Positions 22,201-28,041 are shown, counted from the stretch's first letter. The stretch is DNA of 64,000 nucleotides from Thioclava marina (GCF_002020135.1 NZ_MPZS01000002.1:620001-684000), one strand, 5' to 3'. The notes: generated by a model not told the origin, from the letters alone. Numbers and translations are program-made.

Positions 22201-25110
22201 GATCGTCGCGTTCGGGTGCGCGGCATTGTACCGGTCGAGCACTTTCTTCGCCGCGAAATTCAGCGTTCCAAACGCCGCCGAGACGCTGCGCGATAGCGCA
22301 CTGCCGCCCTCGGTCACCGAGGCAAAGCGATAGGCTGAGTTCACAGACACATTCTGACCGGTAGCCGTGACATTGGTCGCGCCCAGCGCGGTGAGCCCAT
22401 TGGCATTGCTCAGATCGTGGTAATTCCCGCCCAGCGTCGCGTAGGTGCTGTCATTGTCGACCTGCACGTCGATCGCGACGCCAAGGCCCAGATGCGGAGC
22501 GCGGTTCGGATCGACCGGCTTGCCCTGGATTTTGCTCTGCGCGCCGGGGATCGCCTGAACGAGGGTGCTGTCGGCTGCCTTCTGCTTGGCGATCTTGGTC
22601 GCCGGATTGGCCACGCCCATCGTCGCGGTGGTCGCGTGAACCTTGTTGAAGAACAGCGTCTCGGCGTCGAGATCGAGCGCACCGCCGGTATTGACCGTGC
22701 CGCCCAGCGCAGCCTCGGTGAGCGATTTGGACACATCGACGCTGACCGCGAGCGCCCCGAGGCCTTCCATGCCGGCATTGGCGCCGGTGGTTATCGAATG
22801 GGATTTGCCGGTATACGCGCCCGCATAGAGTGCGCCCGCCGATGTCGTGGTGCCCCCTTCGACAATCAACTGATTGGTGAGGTTGCGCGTCGTGACCACG
22901 ACCGCCGCCGCGACATCCTTCACCTTCTTCGCAGCGATCGAGACCGTGTGATCCTCGGCTGCGGTGCTGGCGAGGCGCATGTTGCCTGCCCCGGTCGTCA
23001 GCGAATTGCCCGAAAGCAGCACTTGGCTCGCAACCTGGCTGTCGGCCACGACAACGCCCAGCGCATAGGCCTTGGGGGCGATCGAATAGCTGGTCTGCGC
23101 ATGCGACTGGATCAGCATCGCGTCCTGCGAAGGATCCCATGCCGCAGGCAGCTTGATCGACAGGCTGTAGGGCACGCCGCCGCCCAGCAGGCTTCCGGTC
23201 GCGTTGTCCAGAATATCCTGCGGGGTCGAAGTGAAGCTCAGCGGCGGATCGGACAGGAAGCCGTAAGTGTTCTCGAGCAGACCCGTCGCACCAAGCTGGC
23301 CGTTATCGGCCGCGGTATCGGTGTTGAGCACGCGCGGCGCGAGGTAGCGGTCCTTCCAGTTGCCGTCCGCCGTCAGGGTGCTGTCGGTGATCGTCACATT
23401 GGACTGCGCGTTGAGCACCTGAACCTGAAGCGGCACGAAACCGTTTGCGGCGCTCGCGCCTTGGGTGAACAGCCCCTCCATCATGTCGATGCCGGAATTG
23501 ACGGTCGTCAGCAGGCTGTCTTCGTTCGTCGCGTCCTCGAGCCCCTCGACTTGCGCGGCCTCGACGCTGTCGACATCGCTGCCCAGCGTATTCGAGACGG
23601 TCGCGACCGAGTTCACCACGATCGAACCCGCTTTCAGATCGGCACTGGTGATCGTGATCGAGGCGGTCTCGCTGTCGGGGTTGATCGCCCAGACGATCCC
23701 CGTGTTGAAGGAGCGCGCCGAGAGCAGCAGCATCCCGCCGCCATCGGCGCCGGTGCTGTCGGCCCGGATCGTGGTGCCGGACTCGACGTTGATATCCTGC
23801 GCGGCGACATAGATCGACCCGGCGGTGCCCGCGCCGGGCCCGCCGGTGATCGGATCGCCCGCACCATCGGCGCGCGTCGAGATATTGTCGCTCAGCGTGA
23901 CGGTCTTGTCCGCCGCGATGGCGAGGTCGCCGCCATGGGTCGTGATCGTGCCCGCCGTCGAGATATCCTGCCCGCGCAGGAAGACCGAACCGGCCGTCCC
24001 GTTCGGCGCGGACATGTCGAAATCGCCCTGAGCGCTCAGCGTATTGCCATCGGTGGGCCCAGCGCGCAGCACGAAAGCCCCGCCGTCACCCGCGGTCGAG
24101 CTCGCATCGACCTTGAGGCTCGGCTCCATCGAGGCCGACCCTTCGGTATAAAGGAAGATCGTACCGCCCTTGCCGGTGCCTGTCGGATCGCTCGCGCCCG
24201 TGCCGGAGACGTCATAGGTGCCGCCTGCGCTCAGCGTGCCCTGCGCTTCACCAAGGACGACGCCCCCCGTCGCGGTCGTCCCCGTTCCGCGCTTGGCCGA
24301 AATCGTGCCCGAGCTGGAGATCCCGCCCTTGGACACGAGACGGATCACCCCACCCTGACTGACAAGCCCCGCCGCCTGCGGCGTTCCGTCGACGTTGACG
24401 CCGACCGAGACCGGACCGAGCGCCGTCGGATCCTCGACCGTGATCCGCCCCCTCAGCAGCATCCCCGCCCCACCCGAACGCAACGCCAGCCGCGCCGCAT
24501 TGATCTGGCCGTCGATGGTGATCTGGCCCGTATCGCTGAGCGGTTCGGAGCCCGCGAAAAGCTGTGCCGTGGGCGAGTCGAGCCCGACGGTCAGGTTGCC
24601 ATCCGCCTCATTCGTCAGGCTCGCGACGAAATCCGAGGTCGGAGCACTCATCGTCAGCTGCCCGGCATTGATCGTGCCGCTGGAGCTGACGACGAAGCCG
24701 TCCGAATTCACGAAGAAGACGTTGCTGCCGATCGCGGTCGCCGAATTCAAGACATTCGGATCAACGATTTTCATCGCATTCAGCGTGCCCGCGATCGTGC
24801 TCTGCCCGCCATTGATGATGTTGACCAGCGCATCCGTGTTGAGCGGCTGATACACATTGACGGTCGAGCCTGCGTTTACATTGAACTGGCTGAACTTGTT
24901 GTAGGCGGTCGAGCCCTGAATGTTCGAAGTGGTGACGTCGGTGGTGGTGCCCGAGGTCACGACATTCGTGGTGGACGTGGCCGCGATCACATCGGCAAAG
25001 GTCGGAAGGGCTGCGAAGAGGGCCGCCGCAGAGACACTGGAGAACCAGCCAAGCCGCATGAGGATCAGGCGGCTCAGAGAGCGTTTCGTCGTCTTACGGC
25101 GGTCCATCAT
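7225..25110 (-). CDS. Giant filamentous-haemagglutinin-type TPS exoprotein (TpsA adhesin)
   Basis: A 5,961-residue secreted or surface-exposed adhesin. The start ATG at 25110 (second ATG at 25107) follows GGGGAA; the frame extends to 25158 without a better site. Residues 1-39 form a long basic signal peptide (RRKTTKRSLSRLILMR, then a hydrophobic stretch ending LPTFA). Residues about 40-200 form the TPS secretion domain (FSQFNVNAGSTVNVYQP, INGGQSTIAGTL, NVFFVNSDGFVVSSSGTIN). Most of the rest is repetitive Gly/Ala/Ser/Thr beta-helix with many 'GGxxxVGxxxxVN' modules, as in filamentous adhesins (the LktA-like filamentous adhesin group seems closest). Helical, charged insertions occur near residues 3,900-3,975 and 4,780-4,930. 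The C terminus (about 5,700-5,961) is less repetitive. I noticed no cysteine. It is the last gene of the operon after its transporter TpsB and two IalB-like proteins; a role in attachment or biofilm is inferred. Confidence 0.93.
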   Translation of the reverse strand: MMDRRKTTKRSLSRLILMRLGWFSSVSAAALFAALPTFADVIAATSTTNVVTSGTTTDVTTSNIQGSTAYNKFSQFNVNAGSTVNVYQPLNTDALVNIINGGQSTIAGTLNAMKIVDPNVLNSATAIGSNVFFVNSDGFVVSSSGTINAGQLTMSAPTSDFVASLTNEADGNLTVGLDSPTAQLFAGSEPLSDTGQITIDGQINAARLALRSGGAGMLLRGRITVEDPTALGPVSVGVNVDGTPQAAGLVSQGGVIRLVSKGGISSSGTISAKRGTGTTATGGVVLGEAQGTLSAGGTYDVSGTGASDPTGTGKGGTIFLYTEGSASMEPSLKVDASSTAGDGGAFVLRAGPTDGNTLSAQGDFDMSAPNGTAGSVFLRGQDISTAGTITTHGGDLAIAADKTVTLSDNISTRADGAGDPITGGPGAGTAGSIYVAAQDINVESGTTIRADSTGADGGGMLLLSARSFNTGIVWAINPDSETASITITSADLKAGSIVVNSVATVSNTLGSDVDSVEAAQVEGLEDATNEDSLLTTVNSGIDMMEGLFTQGASAANGFVPLQVQVLNAQSNVTITDSTLTADGNWKDRYLAPRVLNTDTAADNGQLGATGLLENTYGFLSDPPLSFTSTPQDILDNATGSLLGGGVPYSLSIKLPAAWDPSQDAMLIQSHAQTSYSIAPKAYALGVVVADSQVASQVLLSGNSLTTGAGNMRLASTAAEDHTVSIAAKKVKDVAAAVVVTTRNLTNQLIVEGGTTTSAGALYAGAYTGKSHSITTGANAGMEGLGALAVSVDVSKSLTEAALGGTVNTGGALDLDAETLFFNKVHATTATMGVANPATKIAKQKAADSTLVQAIPGAQSKIQGKPVDPNRAPHLGLGVAIDVQVDNDSTYATLGGNYHDLSNANGLTALGATNVTATGQNVSVNSAYRFASVTEGGSALSRSVSAAFGTLNFAAKKVLDRYNAAHPNATITQDELLGKYSQALMLTASVSTMAGDTQAEIGADATVNAAGATVQARTRFPHADPIQDIRDKWEQFVSQVTAYEALPDNPTDAANLETPDAPGLLDTLNPLNLITTDVKSKAEAPVPSDGSRPVVPEDQQKLALGITANVFNTDNTTQAVVRDGAVLNLTGDMNVLSSQEGWFLHVANLPKKNPISGDAKVNDAIGVAINVDRVGSKVSSVVESGATINAGTNATNVTAYTRNITGILSFSGGQGASTAVNATVATNIADAETTARIGDDASVTAGAVTISAKDESVDWAAAGAISASENIGVGASVGLNITGRKVWAGIGPDDPAAPAVNAGSTVIDADSLVISAENATVDVVVGVAGSKVQGKPTQQAEPDQTSQDDDTIIPSWLFAEDENDAIDAQQSMDTPSDSDGNTQKSGWAVTGVASLNLSLGNETTAAINTQGTIELASTLSQTAKNNAVQIAVGGAVSAGLGQAQDTNAIAGAFSVMVDTRKLSSEVSNATINAGGAVTIGAEDHATVVNVAVGGAGTSRGDIALAGSVAVAVLDGGTTASIADAYITSSQLDLSATDGSTTVAIGGGVGINMDKTKGYGVGIGIAVNTVTRSATAKLTGASTIDTGAFGIIANSTQSIYGFGVSAGSGKTGIAGSVSVNNITGGARADVTGNGPDADRLGISASSINIGATEANSIFSLGGALANGDNAYGGAATVNVISADTGATMTDAVVTGQGGTGGTGTITLDATGTSTIFSIAVAGAVANEQTAAGAGISANNITAGVVVSAAGTEALDAQSIALNATGTRTISSIGGGAAASNGSAGGFASTLNLLTQNTTSVNLDGAHLTTTGAGTIAADATANGTIRSAAVALSASRDTSLGGAVTVNYSQAVTQVSSVGATLGAGGALSLTADDTGLIESLAGGAVVSANGSGVGGAISANFIGHDTGVLTNGATLSGEGVSLTATNGSTLKSAAVGLTLTGAGPTAVAGSLAIGDIGNTTSVNATSTSIDAGTGAISLSATRTGQISILSGAAAGAGGATAVGVALTVATIHGGTTADLVSSEAVTGDSLSVSATDTAGIDAIAVSGAASGQAAVGGSVVYAQIGQPGTDGPSVDPLPGPASDDPVGGAQSEVAGLRDTALTNLATSVSDTTKAPDFDASKLALTLDADAVTRARVELSGTAPALPATTINASTTGTIRSLAGAVAIGGSGAGVGAGIGVNLLFGKTEAELVLPADAETSAPSVALSAMQTGTIETAAVSGGGSGGVGGAGSILVNVMNRQADAHIRGNGTGARAALRTDRGDVSLSTTQTGTIKALAGSAGIGGQAGIGGAIVVNVMSDDTEAAIEDAAILARQETEDAANPLANAGALTISATQGMTLESLSVGAGGGGSGAFAGSFAVNVANGEVYAGLRRSEAQVGSLSVSATSTPSLTGKAGAFAGSGGASVGLGIVINNSYQTVRADITSSTVRSGSSVVLGAYETTTFSGSAISGAGGTVGVTGTGVNNTAANTVEALIQGEPIALVDPVSGTSANTLYGSDVVARGSILVDGQSKTTISLLGGSEESKPGSTEDARGDTPGVNLSFSGGATAGVGVSASINTIKNRVKAAVLDTARVTALGESAISWDDADGATRSTRGFAVNAQARSAISMLTANGSVGGVAGVSALFALNLIDDEALVQLGSETGESLVRINPENDADFEGDIGTATANAGQDVLVNADVANSSTSYTVNVGIGGAAGVGASVATTVVTSAAKVATYDAQLNAADALTINANSKSVLTSFVAGIGGGFVGVTGNGNVNVLSSTADVAIGGGSLEAGGALNIDSKIDNDIYAMTGSGGGGLVAVGGAIQVTVVDGSSKVTVGNGRAGQKAYLTAGGDLGVNAKSYLTQQGYVGAGAVGGVGVALSANVLVDRTFTGVTIADGQSLSAAGKIDLTAFEKATITGVAGSVGGGAVGVGLGLDYANLQGTTTVNIGDGASITANYNAGGTRGVGQKGITISAASERELGSTVVAIGGGAISVGAALSVAELGGTVDDQSGNLSDALASINSDLSSDQNGDSGLDANASDQDKQNTAGSVVGFAGGSDTQSQIVATRQGLDPSAAGTDQVSVTIGSAKLYSDGDIKVDSSAKIRVTQDAGAGSGSIFGGASSGIAISNVATGAGIELQSGAVLSAGGAVDLGAATGQLDTNPLISSSVTTASASGGYTGGAGVSVAKLDAGASVSVGDAVAISGKSVALSADRSGLVSTDSYNVNVAIVGAAGVAVSDATSVGTSAITIGAAGGNSGSISSGSGGTNISTSDTTRVTATGEGSSGGIAGGVNAVIVTATNSGNSLVTARDYTFTSSGAFDLENTSAGSAKAYAKGIAVGGGIAIGAGVATSRANMNVATIFEADVTANNIAINSEIKLNSGFTSSYAEAHSTSGGLLSGNGADAKAFTGHAITSTMSGTYIATGTLELSADASAVKAEAYATGRSGGAVAIGLTLATAGQDTANGGSGDVVFNLDNARLSGRVVTLSTGNAPSAVAKSDSGSGGLVSGSGAETHVRTDTRSIFNIGATTTTVITATDQLQITAAQSGTFGSQVDSTSAAALGYSGAFSETTIAATTALTLGGKTTIAAKNIDIGAETSMNRPDDGYNVVSGSGGAIDVAAMRSEVTVNASTDLVVSDDAALVQTGLPDNNQVFRLGAATNMALTDRLKLDSGGAIASPIGQSTLDVQSNTAHVTIGAAKLLAVDVLQLYAGGDANLYSEVDTTSYGLSGAASGKTYATYNADNQITLNSGADLQSLTDIQLKSGYTSNGAQQVAVKAETRVFNKTAIPIPITPVADATANANQRVNIDTGSSVAAVHDVYIFAERGGGEVIGYGRGKDLYREVAAAIGSALSEAFGGDPVSLDIESGTSTDTGDNLITVNGYVRAGSRNKQILILDQNNQLDNSSEYYVNGSGQQIWFTDEDARGILEDPTNSAAEIAAMIRENVPLSDLLDARIAELQSKINDPILSQDAQAVQAWNDELASLITRQADFSGNADFIDLPDIRASEGSIYLRADTVQGASTGTLDAPGNALILVHVYSDAYVNTGSMEIPWNEGGRIVFNDVTVKTPQEIQNLANPKGAPIDYTMISGTDAGEPKIEVVTYGNGSIEVGGPITNMGGTVLINSNFGDLDVQADISAKTIRLSAGRDFTQGYTPGLRNVSGDPRSIYDNYFQQVDDDARAWITSGFTVTGRSGGDLTVPFSTTTLDIGNVAAFELGARPTAIRAGRNVYITADKLNINGLIQAGVGSYEIDIAAGLMDDIAGFSTTTPTVLFDPSEPVTPNVTRNANVTSDVWVKYDPTMLNDKGEQTGAIVIDPMVVQGGRVEITGQILSTGGGKIESLDGYGSITVNNDTSLPVVLGRVDTGDPGANEQGIEGVVRITDTDPAKAVNGAARVTEFTRIGRTLYVRDNSSTFDTETLTYGDPTDPNSVSVTRVIPTTLVSSSSVSDGREGSYQPTLNRDFVVLQSEVVTQVVEYSQKTSYFWFKLGESISSKVYDPKVTPLDPTVAFGADGNYVASENTSINGGVYDYGFTGSLTSQNTKKGTVKTDDRRILGIGDVYKSWNETVTSNVLYTHRLKADYPIEIVFSGSDTGGLNITSKGDVIFTDTVSNVVGDSKITSSAGSVLTAGSEVTATLANLDVSAVNGRIAGSSGAFRIDQSEGSTLTAAGGSAVNIRELSGAMNLVSVTTKDRPATSDAPMTGVVTLTADGDITMADASTGGIVASSIDLVSINGAVGQSGAPIWVTHEGGVLDVTALNDVHVSALTGDLPLHGVTSQLGSVTLSAASGSILDRNNVEVRDIRSESELAKLWTQDMGLDDAVAQDDRAQQQLDALANAREHAYREYWRERRAAGGNPIDYTIDQATADALSSGGWTQTQLDNYVAEQQGLYAEWNAESAEQETFTYVPTASDQAQILEGIGWTTDELKHWIRAGLIKGTGDTNTRIEDPNVTAYGDITLSAGGTVGEMLDPYTVGSTNDLTQDLQILSQAEPSDLTFTADGKVVVRRAEDLNFAFTGFDANDAPVGTLTAISEGTDVYLGAETPAALHLVNAARDVTVKINGMMSDAHGSEPAVMGRIIVLESGNDAPIATQDNPLTVAVRTGGMLTARSGVEVNIAATGDLPLAEIYAPGAVRISATGAITDALATGAVRISAGSLTLSGASVGTQATPLPIELTDTANGGALDLETLSGDAWLTATGDLPITRASIAGGGAISTDALMSFIGTDTVSFGTASALTLSTASGIDLTGSSGTDVKGGTLTIVTGGPVGTETKRLETALVGLNYAATGTALTPFWLHEADDLTITSLTQLTAGSMTDLVVDGALTIGTISSPDEVHVAAGSITEGRIIASRTQLSANGAIGSAAPLNVKTGRLYAKTVDGDIRIGLRDGATDIEEVTAGGSGAIALSSTNAPLTLLAGPGITTQGGALGLDVTSLVANADILSHGGAISILSAGLLRQAAGTAIDAGTGTIKIGVKGDMIASHVVTQSTADPALTLSVDGALSIASGQTGTVLEANAAGAGAVLTLGALTPVGPDGLPVAFDHVTAQVANGPMHLNERDAIRLDQLRTDSGLIDLYAGGPITVRDVISGDASPIVISAGTGDIRSDGATMSGGDVRLFAFGGAITGETGATFMGDMSPGTTGHFYADGDVNYTETAGDMRVGFALSQNGGLYLDTMGGTMELGVLGARTDVMLAADDALHVNIIGGASVDLADETAMALIHPELYGRREAQAPDNADLRARNPGSTLYAGFVNVRKTLGLHADYIDAQLYDMTPEDALALTLDGHDDGMASYVDVASIGDGPILFIPEGQYFDDVRDRLTGRDRARGPLNLVRGRITTGQVSHAGPVLNGLDVVIGGDVWFYQQGFSVLAQAVYDQLSTVADAQTLAINDGKYSFTQSNRIDLTVTEGLVLNRRLGGAGVNGGQGYGFEVGVETDILGFPYTTTSGAPAGVTRPGALIRLPSSSAEEEDPRVTWVISSAE

Positions 25111-25158
25111 CGCATTTCCCCGTATGCTTCGCGGCCCCCCACGGGCCGCGTCAGACAC

Positions 25159-25794
25159 TTAGCCTTCGGCTTTCTTCAGAACTTCGAGAGCCTTGCTGAA
25201 GTCCTTGGTGCTGACGCGCAGCACGATCGGCTTTCCGGTCGCGGTCGGCTTGTAGCCAAACAGGATCGCCGGGTTCTCGTCGAAGAGTTTCAGCTCGTCT
25301 GCGGAAAGCGGCGCGGCGGCCTCGCAGATACCGTTGAGGCAGGTCTGCCAGACCATGTCGCGCTGCTTGAGGTCTTCCTTGTTTTCGAAACGGTAGACCG
25401 CGCCGCCGGGCAGATAGACACCCATCGGCACCTGCGCGATCAGCACCGCGCCATCCTTGGCGGGCATCGCGATGAACCGGGCGAGAAGCTGGTTGGAGCT
25501 CTTGACGCGCTGCTCCTGCACGAGCTGACACACCGTCTTTTTCACGGTCGCGGCCTGGCAAGACAGGATCCAGTCGCCAAAGGCCGTGTTGTTGGCGATG
25601 TCGGCCACTTCGGTCGGCGCGGTGGTTTCTGCCGCCTGCGCCATGGTCTCGGGCTTGGCGGCGGGCTTGGTCGCATCCTTCGCTGCGGTCTCGGCCCAGC
25701 CAGCCGGAGCGAGGCAGGTCAACGCGAGCGCCCCCGCGGCAAGCCCCTTCGCGATCCGCGACCGCGTCACGCCCTTGTCTTCCATCCAGTTCAT
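25159..25794 (-). CDS. IalB-family (invasion-associated locus B) periplasmic protein, between tpsB and tpsA
   Basis: A 211-residue exported protein. After a signal peptide (LAAGALALTCLAPAGWAE) and a low-complexity Ala/Lys/Glu/Pro linker, the IalB domain reads FGDWILSCQAATVKKTVCQL, then LIAQVPMGVYLPGG, and WQTCLNGICEAAAPLS. Four Cys of the mature domain (in WILSC, TVCQL, QTCLNGIC) fit two disulfides. IalB proteins are named after a Bartonella invasion locus; their molecular role is poorly known. The ATG at 25794 is preceded by GAGGAG, 14 bases after the tpsB stop and 48 bases before tpsA starts. Its position suggests a periplasmic helper, for example chaperoning the TpsA passenger on its way to TpsB. 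This role is inference. Confidence 0.85.
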   Translation of the reverse strand: MNWMEDKGVTRSRIAKGLAAGALALTCLAPAGWAETAAKDATKPAAKPETMAQAAETTAPTEVADIANNTAFGDWILSCQAATVKKTVCQLVQEQRVKSSNQLLARFIAMPAKDGAVLIAQVPMGVYLPGGAVYRFENKEDLKQRDMVWQTCLNGICEAAAPLSADELKLFDENPAILFGYKPTATGKPIVLRVSTKDFSKALEVLKKAEG

Positions 25795-25808
25795 TCGCTC
25801 ATTTCTCC

Positions 25809-27374
25809 TCAGAATTTGTAATCGAGCCCGACATAAACCGTCGGCTTGCCCACATCGGTAAACCCAAGCGTTTCCTTCAGCGGCACACCGACACTTGCCA
25901 GCATTGCCGTCTTCTCCTTCAGCATCACCGCCGCGCCGACCCCGGCCGAGGCCAGCACGTCCTGACTGGAGTCGAACCCGCCCGACTGGCGGTAGGGAAC
26001 GATCACGGCCGCATCGATGAAGGCGAAAGGACGCACGTTCAGCTTGCCTTCCATCAGGCTCCAGGGCTGGGCGCGCGAGAGCTGGAGGTTCAGCACGAGA
26101 CCGGAATCGCCACCGCGCACCTCGCTCGGATAGCCGCGCACGCTGCCCGCGCCACCCGCGGTGATCAGCCGCGAGACTGGCAGGTTCTGGCCCGGAGCTA
26201 TCTGGTAGGTCGCGGTCGCGTCGAATTGCAGCCGCTCGCCCAGCCGCGTGCTCAGGGAGGCATCGCCATAAACCAGCTGGTAAGAGCCCTCGGTTTCGGA
26301 AGTGCCTTTCGCATCCGCCCGTCCGATCCGTGCACCTATGCCGAAACTGATCTGCGTCCGTGGCCATTGCCGGTAGAAACGCCCGACCGCGTAGATCTCG
26401 CGCAGCGTGATGTCGGAAAACCCGAGCGTCCCCGCCTTCGAGCGGTTGCGTCCCGCATCAACCCCGGCCTCGATGGTGAAATAGCGATCGGGACGGATCT
26501 TGACGGGCTGGCGGTAGTTGATCGTGAACTCGGTCGAATCCGAGGTGATCTGGACCGGGGTGAACTCGCCGCCGATGATCGAGCTGTTCGACGAGCTGAT
26601 CGCGCCGGTGATCACGCCCCCGCGCGTGCCGATGGGCCGAGAATAACCCAATGACAGCGCATAAGCCCCTTGCGATTTCTGCGCCTGGAACGAGAGCGCA
26701 TCGCGCACGCCCGAGACGTTCGACCAGCGCAGGAAGACCGAGGCGCGCTCGCGCCCGGTTTCGGGGCGGCCGTAATTGTCGAGCGAGAGCGTGGCGGCAA
26801 AGCGCTTGGGCGGCTCACCATAGATCGTGGCGATGGTCGTGCCCGGCTCGGTACCGGGGGAGAATTTCAGCGAGGGCTGGATGTCATAGGACAGATCGAA
26901 CACCCGCAGCTCGCGCGAGATCTGGTCGAAATCGGGCTTCTGGCCAGGGGTGACGCTGATCCGGTCGTTGAGGAAGGTCGGGTTGGTGCGCGGGAAACCG
27001 TCGATGCGCACGCTTTCGATCTTCGCCTCGATCAGCGCGACATGGAGCACCCCGTTGCGGATTTCCTGCGGCGGCAGGATCGGTTCCGCCGTGGGCACGC
27101 CCTGTGTCAGGTACAGCCGCTTGATCTCCGCGATCATCGCTTGCAGATCGGCAAAGCTGATGGGGCGTCCGGTGTAGCGGTCGGCAACCTCCTGAAGCTG
27201 ATCGGGCGTGAGATAGCTCGAGGGATCGAAGACCACCTTGCTCAGGGTAAAGGTCTGAACCGGCGTTGCCTGCGCGGCGGGCTGTTGCTCTGCGCGCGCC
27301 TGCGACGGCAGCACAAGCGGCGACAGGGCGAGCACGGCGCCGAAAAGCGCGAGAGAAAAGATCCACGGTCTCAC
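25809..27374 (-). CDS. TpsB: ShlB/FhaC/HecB-family outer-membrane transporter
   Basis: A 521-residue outer-membrane protein of the Omp85/TpsB superfamily that secretes the partner exoprotein. A signal peptide (IFSLALFGAVLALS...ARA) is followed by a periplasmic POTRA region at about residues 45-200 (LTPDQLQEVADRYTGR, VPTAEPILPPQEIRNG, VSVTPGQ-like) and a 16-strand-type barrel to the end. Within the barrel the diagnostic loop-L6 motif VRGY is residues 412-415, in GGAGSVRGYPSEVRGGDSG. The protein ends in Phe (YVGLDYKF), as expected for an outer-membrane barrel. The GTG at 27374 overlaps the upstream TGA (GTGA) and precedes the signal peptide directly, so it is preferred to the longer frame from 27560. 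Confidence 0.93.
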   Translation of the reverse strand: MRPWIFSLALFGAVLALSPLVLPSQARAEQQPAAQATPVQTFTLSKVVFDPSSYLTPDQLQEVADRYTGRPISFADLQAMIAEIKRLYLTQGVPTAEPILPPQEIRNGVLHVALIEAKIESVRIDGFPRTNPTFLNDRISVTPGQKPDFDQISRELRVFDLSYDIQPSLKFSPGTEPGTTIATIYGEPPKRFAATLSLDNYGRPETGRERASVFLRWSNVSGVRDALSFQAQKSQGAYALSLGYSRPIGTRGGVITGAISSSNSSIIGGEFTPVQITSDSTEFTINYRQPVKIRPDRYFTIEAGVDAGRNRSKAGTLGFSDITLREIYAVGRFYRQWPRTQISFGIGARIGRADAKGTSETEGSYQLVYGDASLSTRLGERLQFDATATYQIAPGQNLPVSRLITAGGAGSVRGYPSEVRGGDSGLVLNLQLSRAQPWSLMEGKLNVRPFAFIDAAVIVPYRQSGGFDSSQDVLASAGVGAAVMLKEKTAMLASVGVPLKETLGFTDVGKPTVYVGLDYKF

Positions 27375-27898
27375 GGTGCACCATCCCCCTCGCCGGCGCG
27401 TTCGAGTGCCTTGGTCAGACCCATCAGTGAAACGTCGAAGCTGATCGGCGGCACATTGGGTGCTGGCCGGTAGGTCAGGGTGGCGGACGAAGCGCGTTTC
27501 CAGCCCGCGAGCCCCTGCGCGTCGAGGTCGAGCCGCGCTTCGCAAGCACCAGGAACACATTGGATGAGGCGCAACTCTTGCGCCTTGTGACCCGGCACTT
27601 GCGCAAACGCGCCCGAGCCGAGATGGATCTGCTGCGGCAATAGCACCTGCAAGCGCACGCCCCCCTTGTCTGCGGGCTGCACCCGCAACGTCGCCAGCCA
27701 GGTCCGGTCCTTCGCGAAAGTCGTCGTCGATGCGATGCAGGGTTGCGGGGTGCCGGGACAGGTCGCGGACCAGTCTCGGAACGCCCAGCTCTGCGGCGCA
27801 GCATCAGCGGAACTCGAAAAGAGGGTGATCCCGACCACACACAGGACCGCCCGCGTCAAAGACACTCGAACCAAATCCGCCGTCAGACATTCAAACAT
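27371..27898 (-). CDS. IalB-family protein, first gene of the TPS operon
   Basis: A 175-residue exported protein with an N-terminal hydrophobic segment (RAVLCVVGITLFSSSADAA) and an IalB-like domain: WAFRDWSATCPGTPQPCIAS, LATLRVQPADKGGVRLQV, LIQCVPGACEARLDL. The four Cys of the mature part fall at positions equivalent to those of the second IalB protein of this operon, although overall similarity is low. ATG at 27898 is chosen; a TTG lies two codons upstream. A hairpin lies just before the start. Its stop overlaps the tpsB start, so translation of transporter and IalB is coupled, arguing for a direct role in the secretion pathway. Confidence 0.75.
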   Translation of the reverse strand: MFECLTADLVRVSLTRAVLCVVGITLFSSSADAAPQSWAFRDWSATCPGTPQPCIASTTTFAKDRTWLATLRVQPADKGGVRLQVLLPQQIHLGSGAFAQVPGHKAQELRLIQCVPGACEARLDLDAQGLAGWKRASSATLTYRPAPNVPPISFDVSLMGLTKALERAGEGDGAP

Positions 27899-27905
27899 GC
27901 GCAAC

Positions 27906-27940
27906 CCATTTGAAAACGGCCCGGAGGCCGAGACAAATGG
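27906..27940 (-). promoter_or_regulatory. Two-tier hairpin covering the ribosome-binding region of the TPS operon
   Basis: On the mRNA (minus strand) an outer 7-bp stem CCATTTG/CAAATGG encloses an inner 5-bp stem CGGCC/GGCCG with loop TCCG. It ends seven bases before the first start codon, so the only G-rich stretch before the ATG (AATGGG) lies partly in the 3' arm. Such a structure could lower or condition translation of the first gene. The pairing is seen directly; its effect is inference. Confidence 0.5.
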
Positions 27941-27972
27941 TCAAAACGCCTGGACCGGATTTACGGCATATC

Positions 27973-27994
27973 CACGGTGATGACCGACACCGTG
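27973..27994. promoter_or_regulatory. Inverted repeat CACGGTG-N8-CACCGTG downstream of the TPS promoter
   Basis: Perfect 7-bp arms separated by 8 bases lie just downstream of the proposed start of transcription. The element could be an operator or a second 5'-UTR stem-loop; no regulator gene is adjacent. Confidence 0.4.
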
Positions 27995-28011
27995 CGTCTT
28001 CAGACACGAAA

Positions 28012-28041
28012 AGGTTAATTTTGGGTGCGACGTTTTGTCAA
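28012..28041 (-). promoter_or_regulatory. Sigma-70-type promoter of the TPS operon
   Basis: On the minus strand a perfect -35 TTGACA (28041-28036) is followed after 18 bases by TAACCT (28017-28012), which keeps the key T, A and final T of a -10 box. It lies about 115 bases upstream of the first start codon and implies a 5' UTR of roughly 105 bases. Confidence 0.55.
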
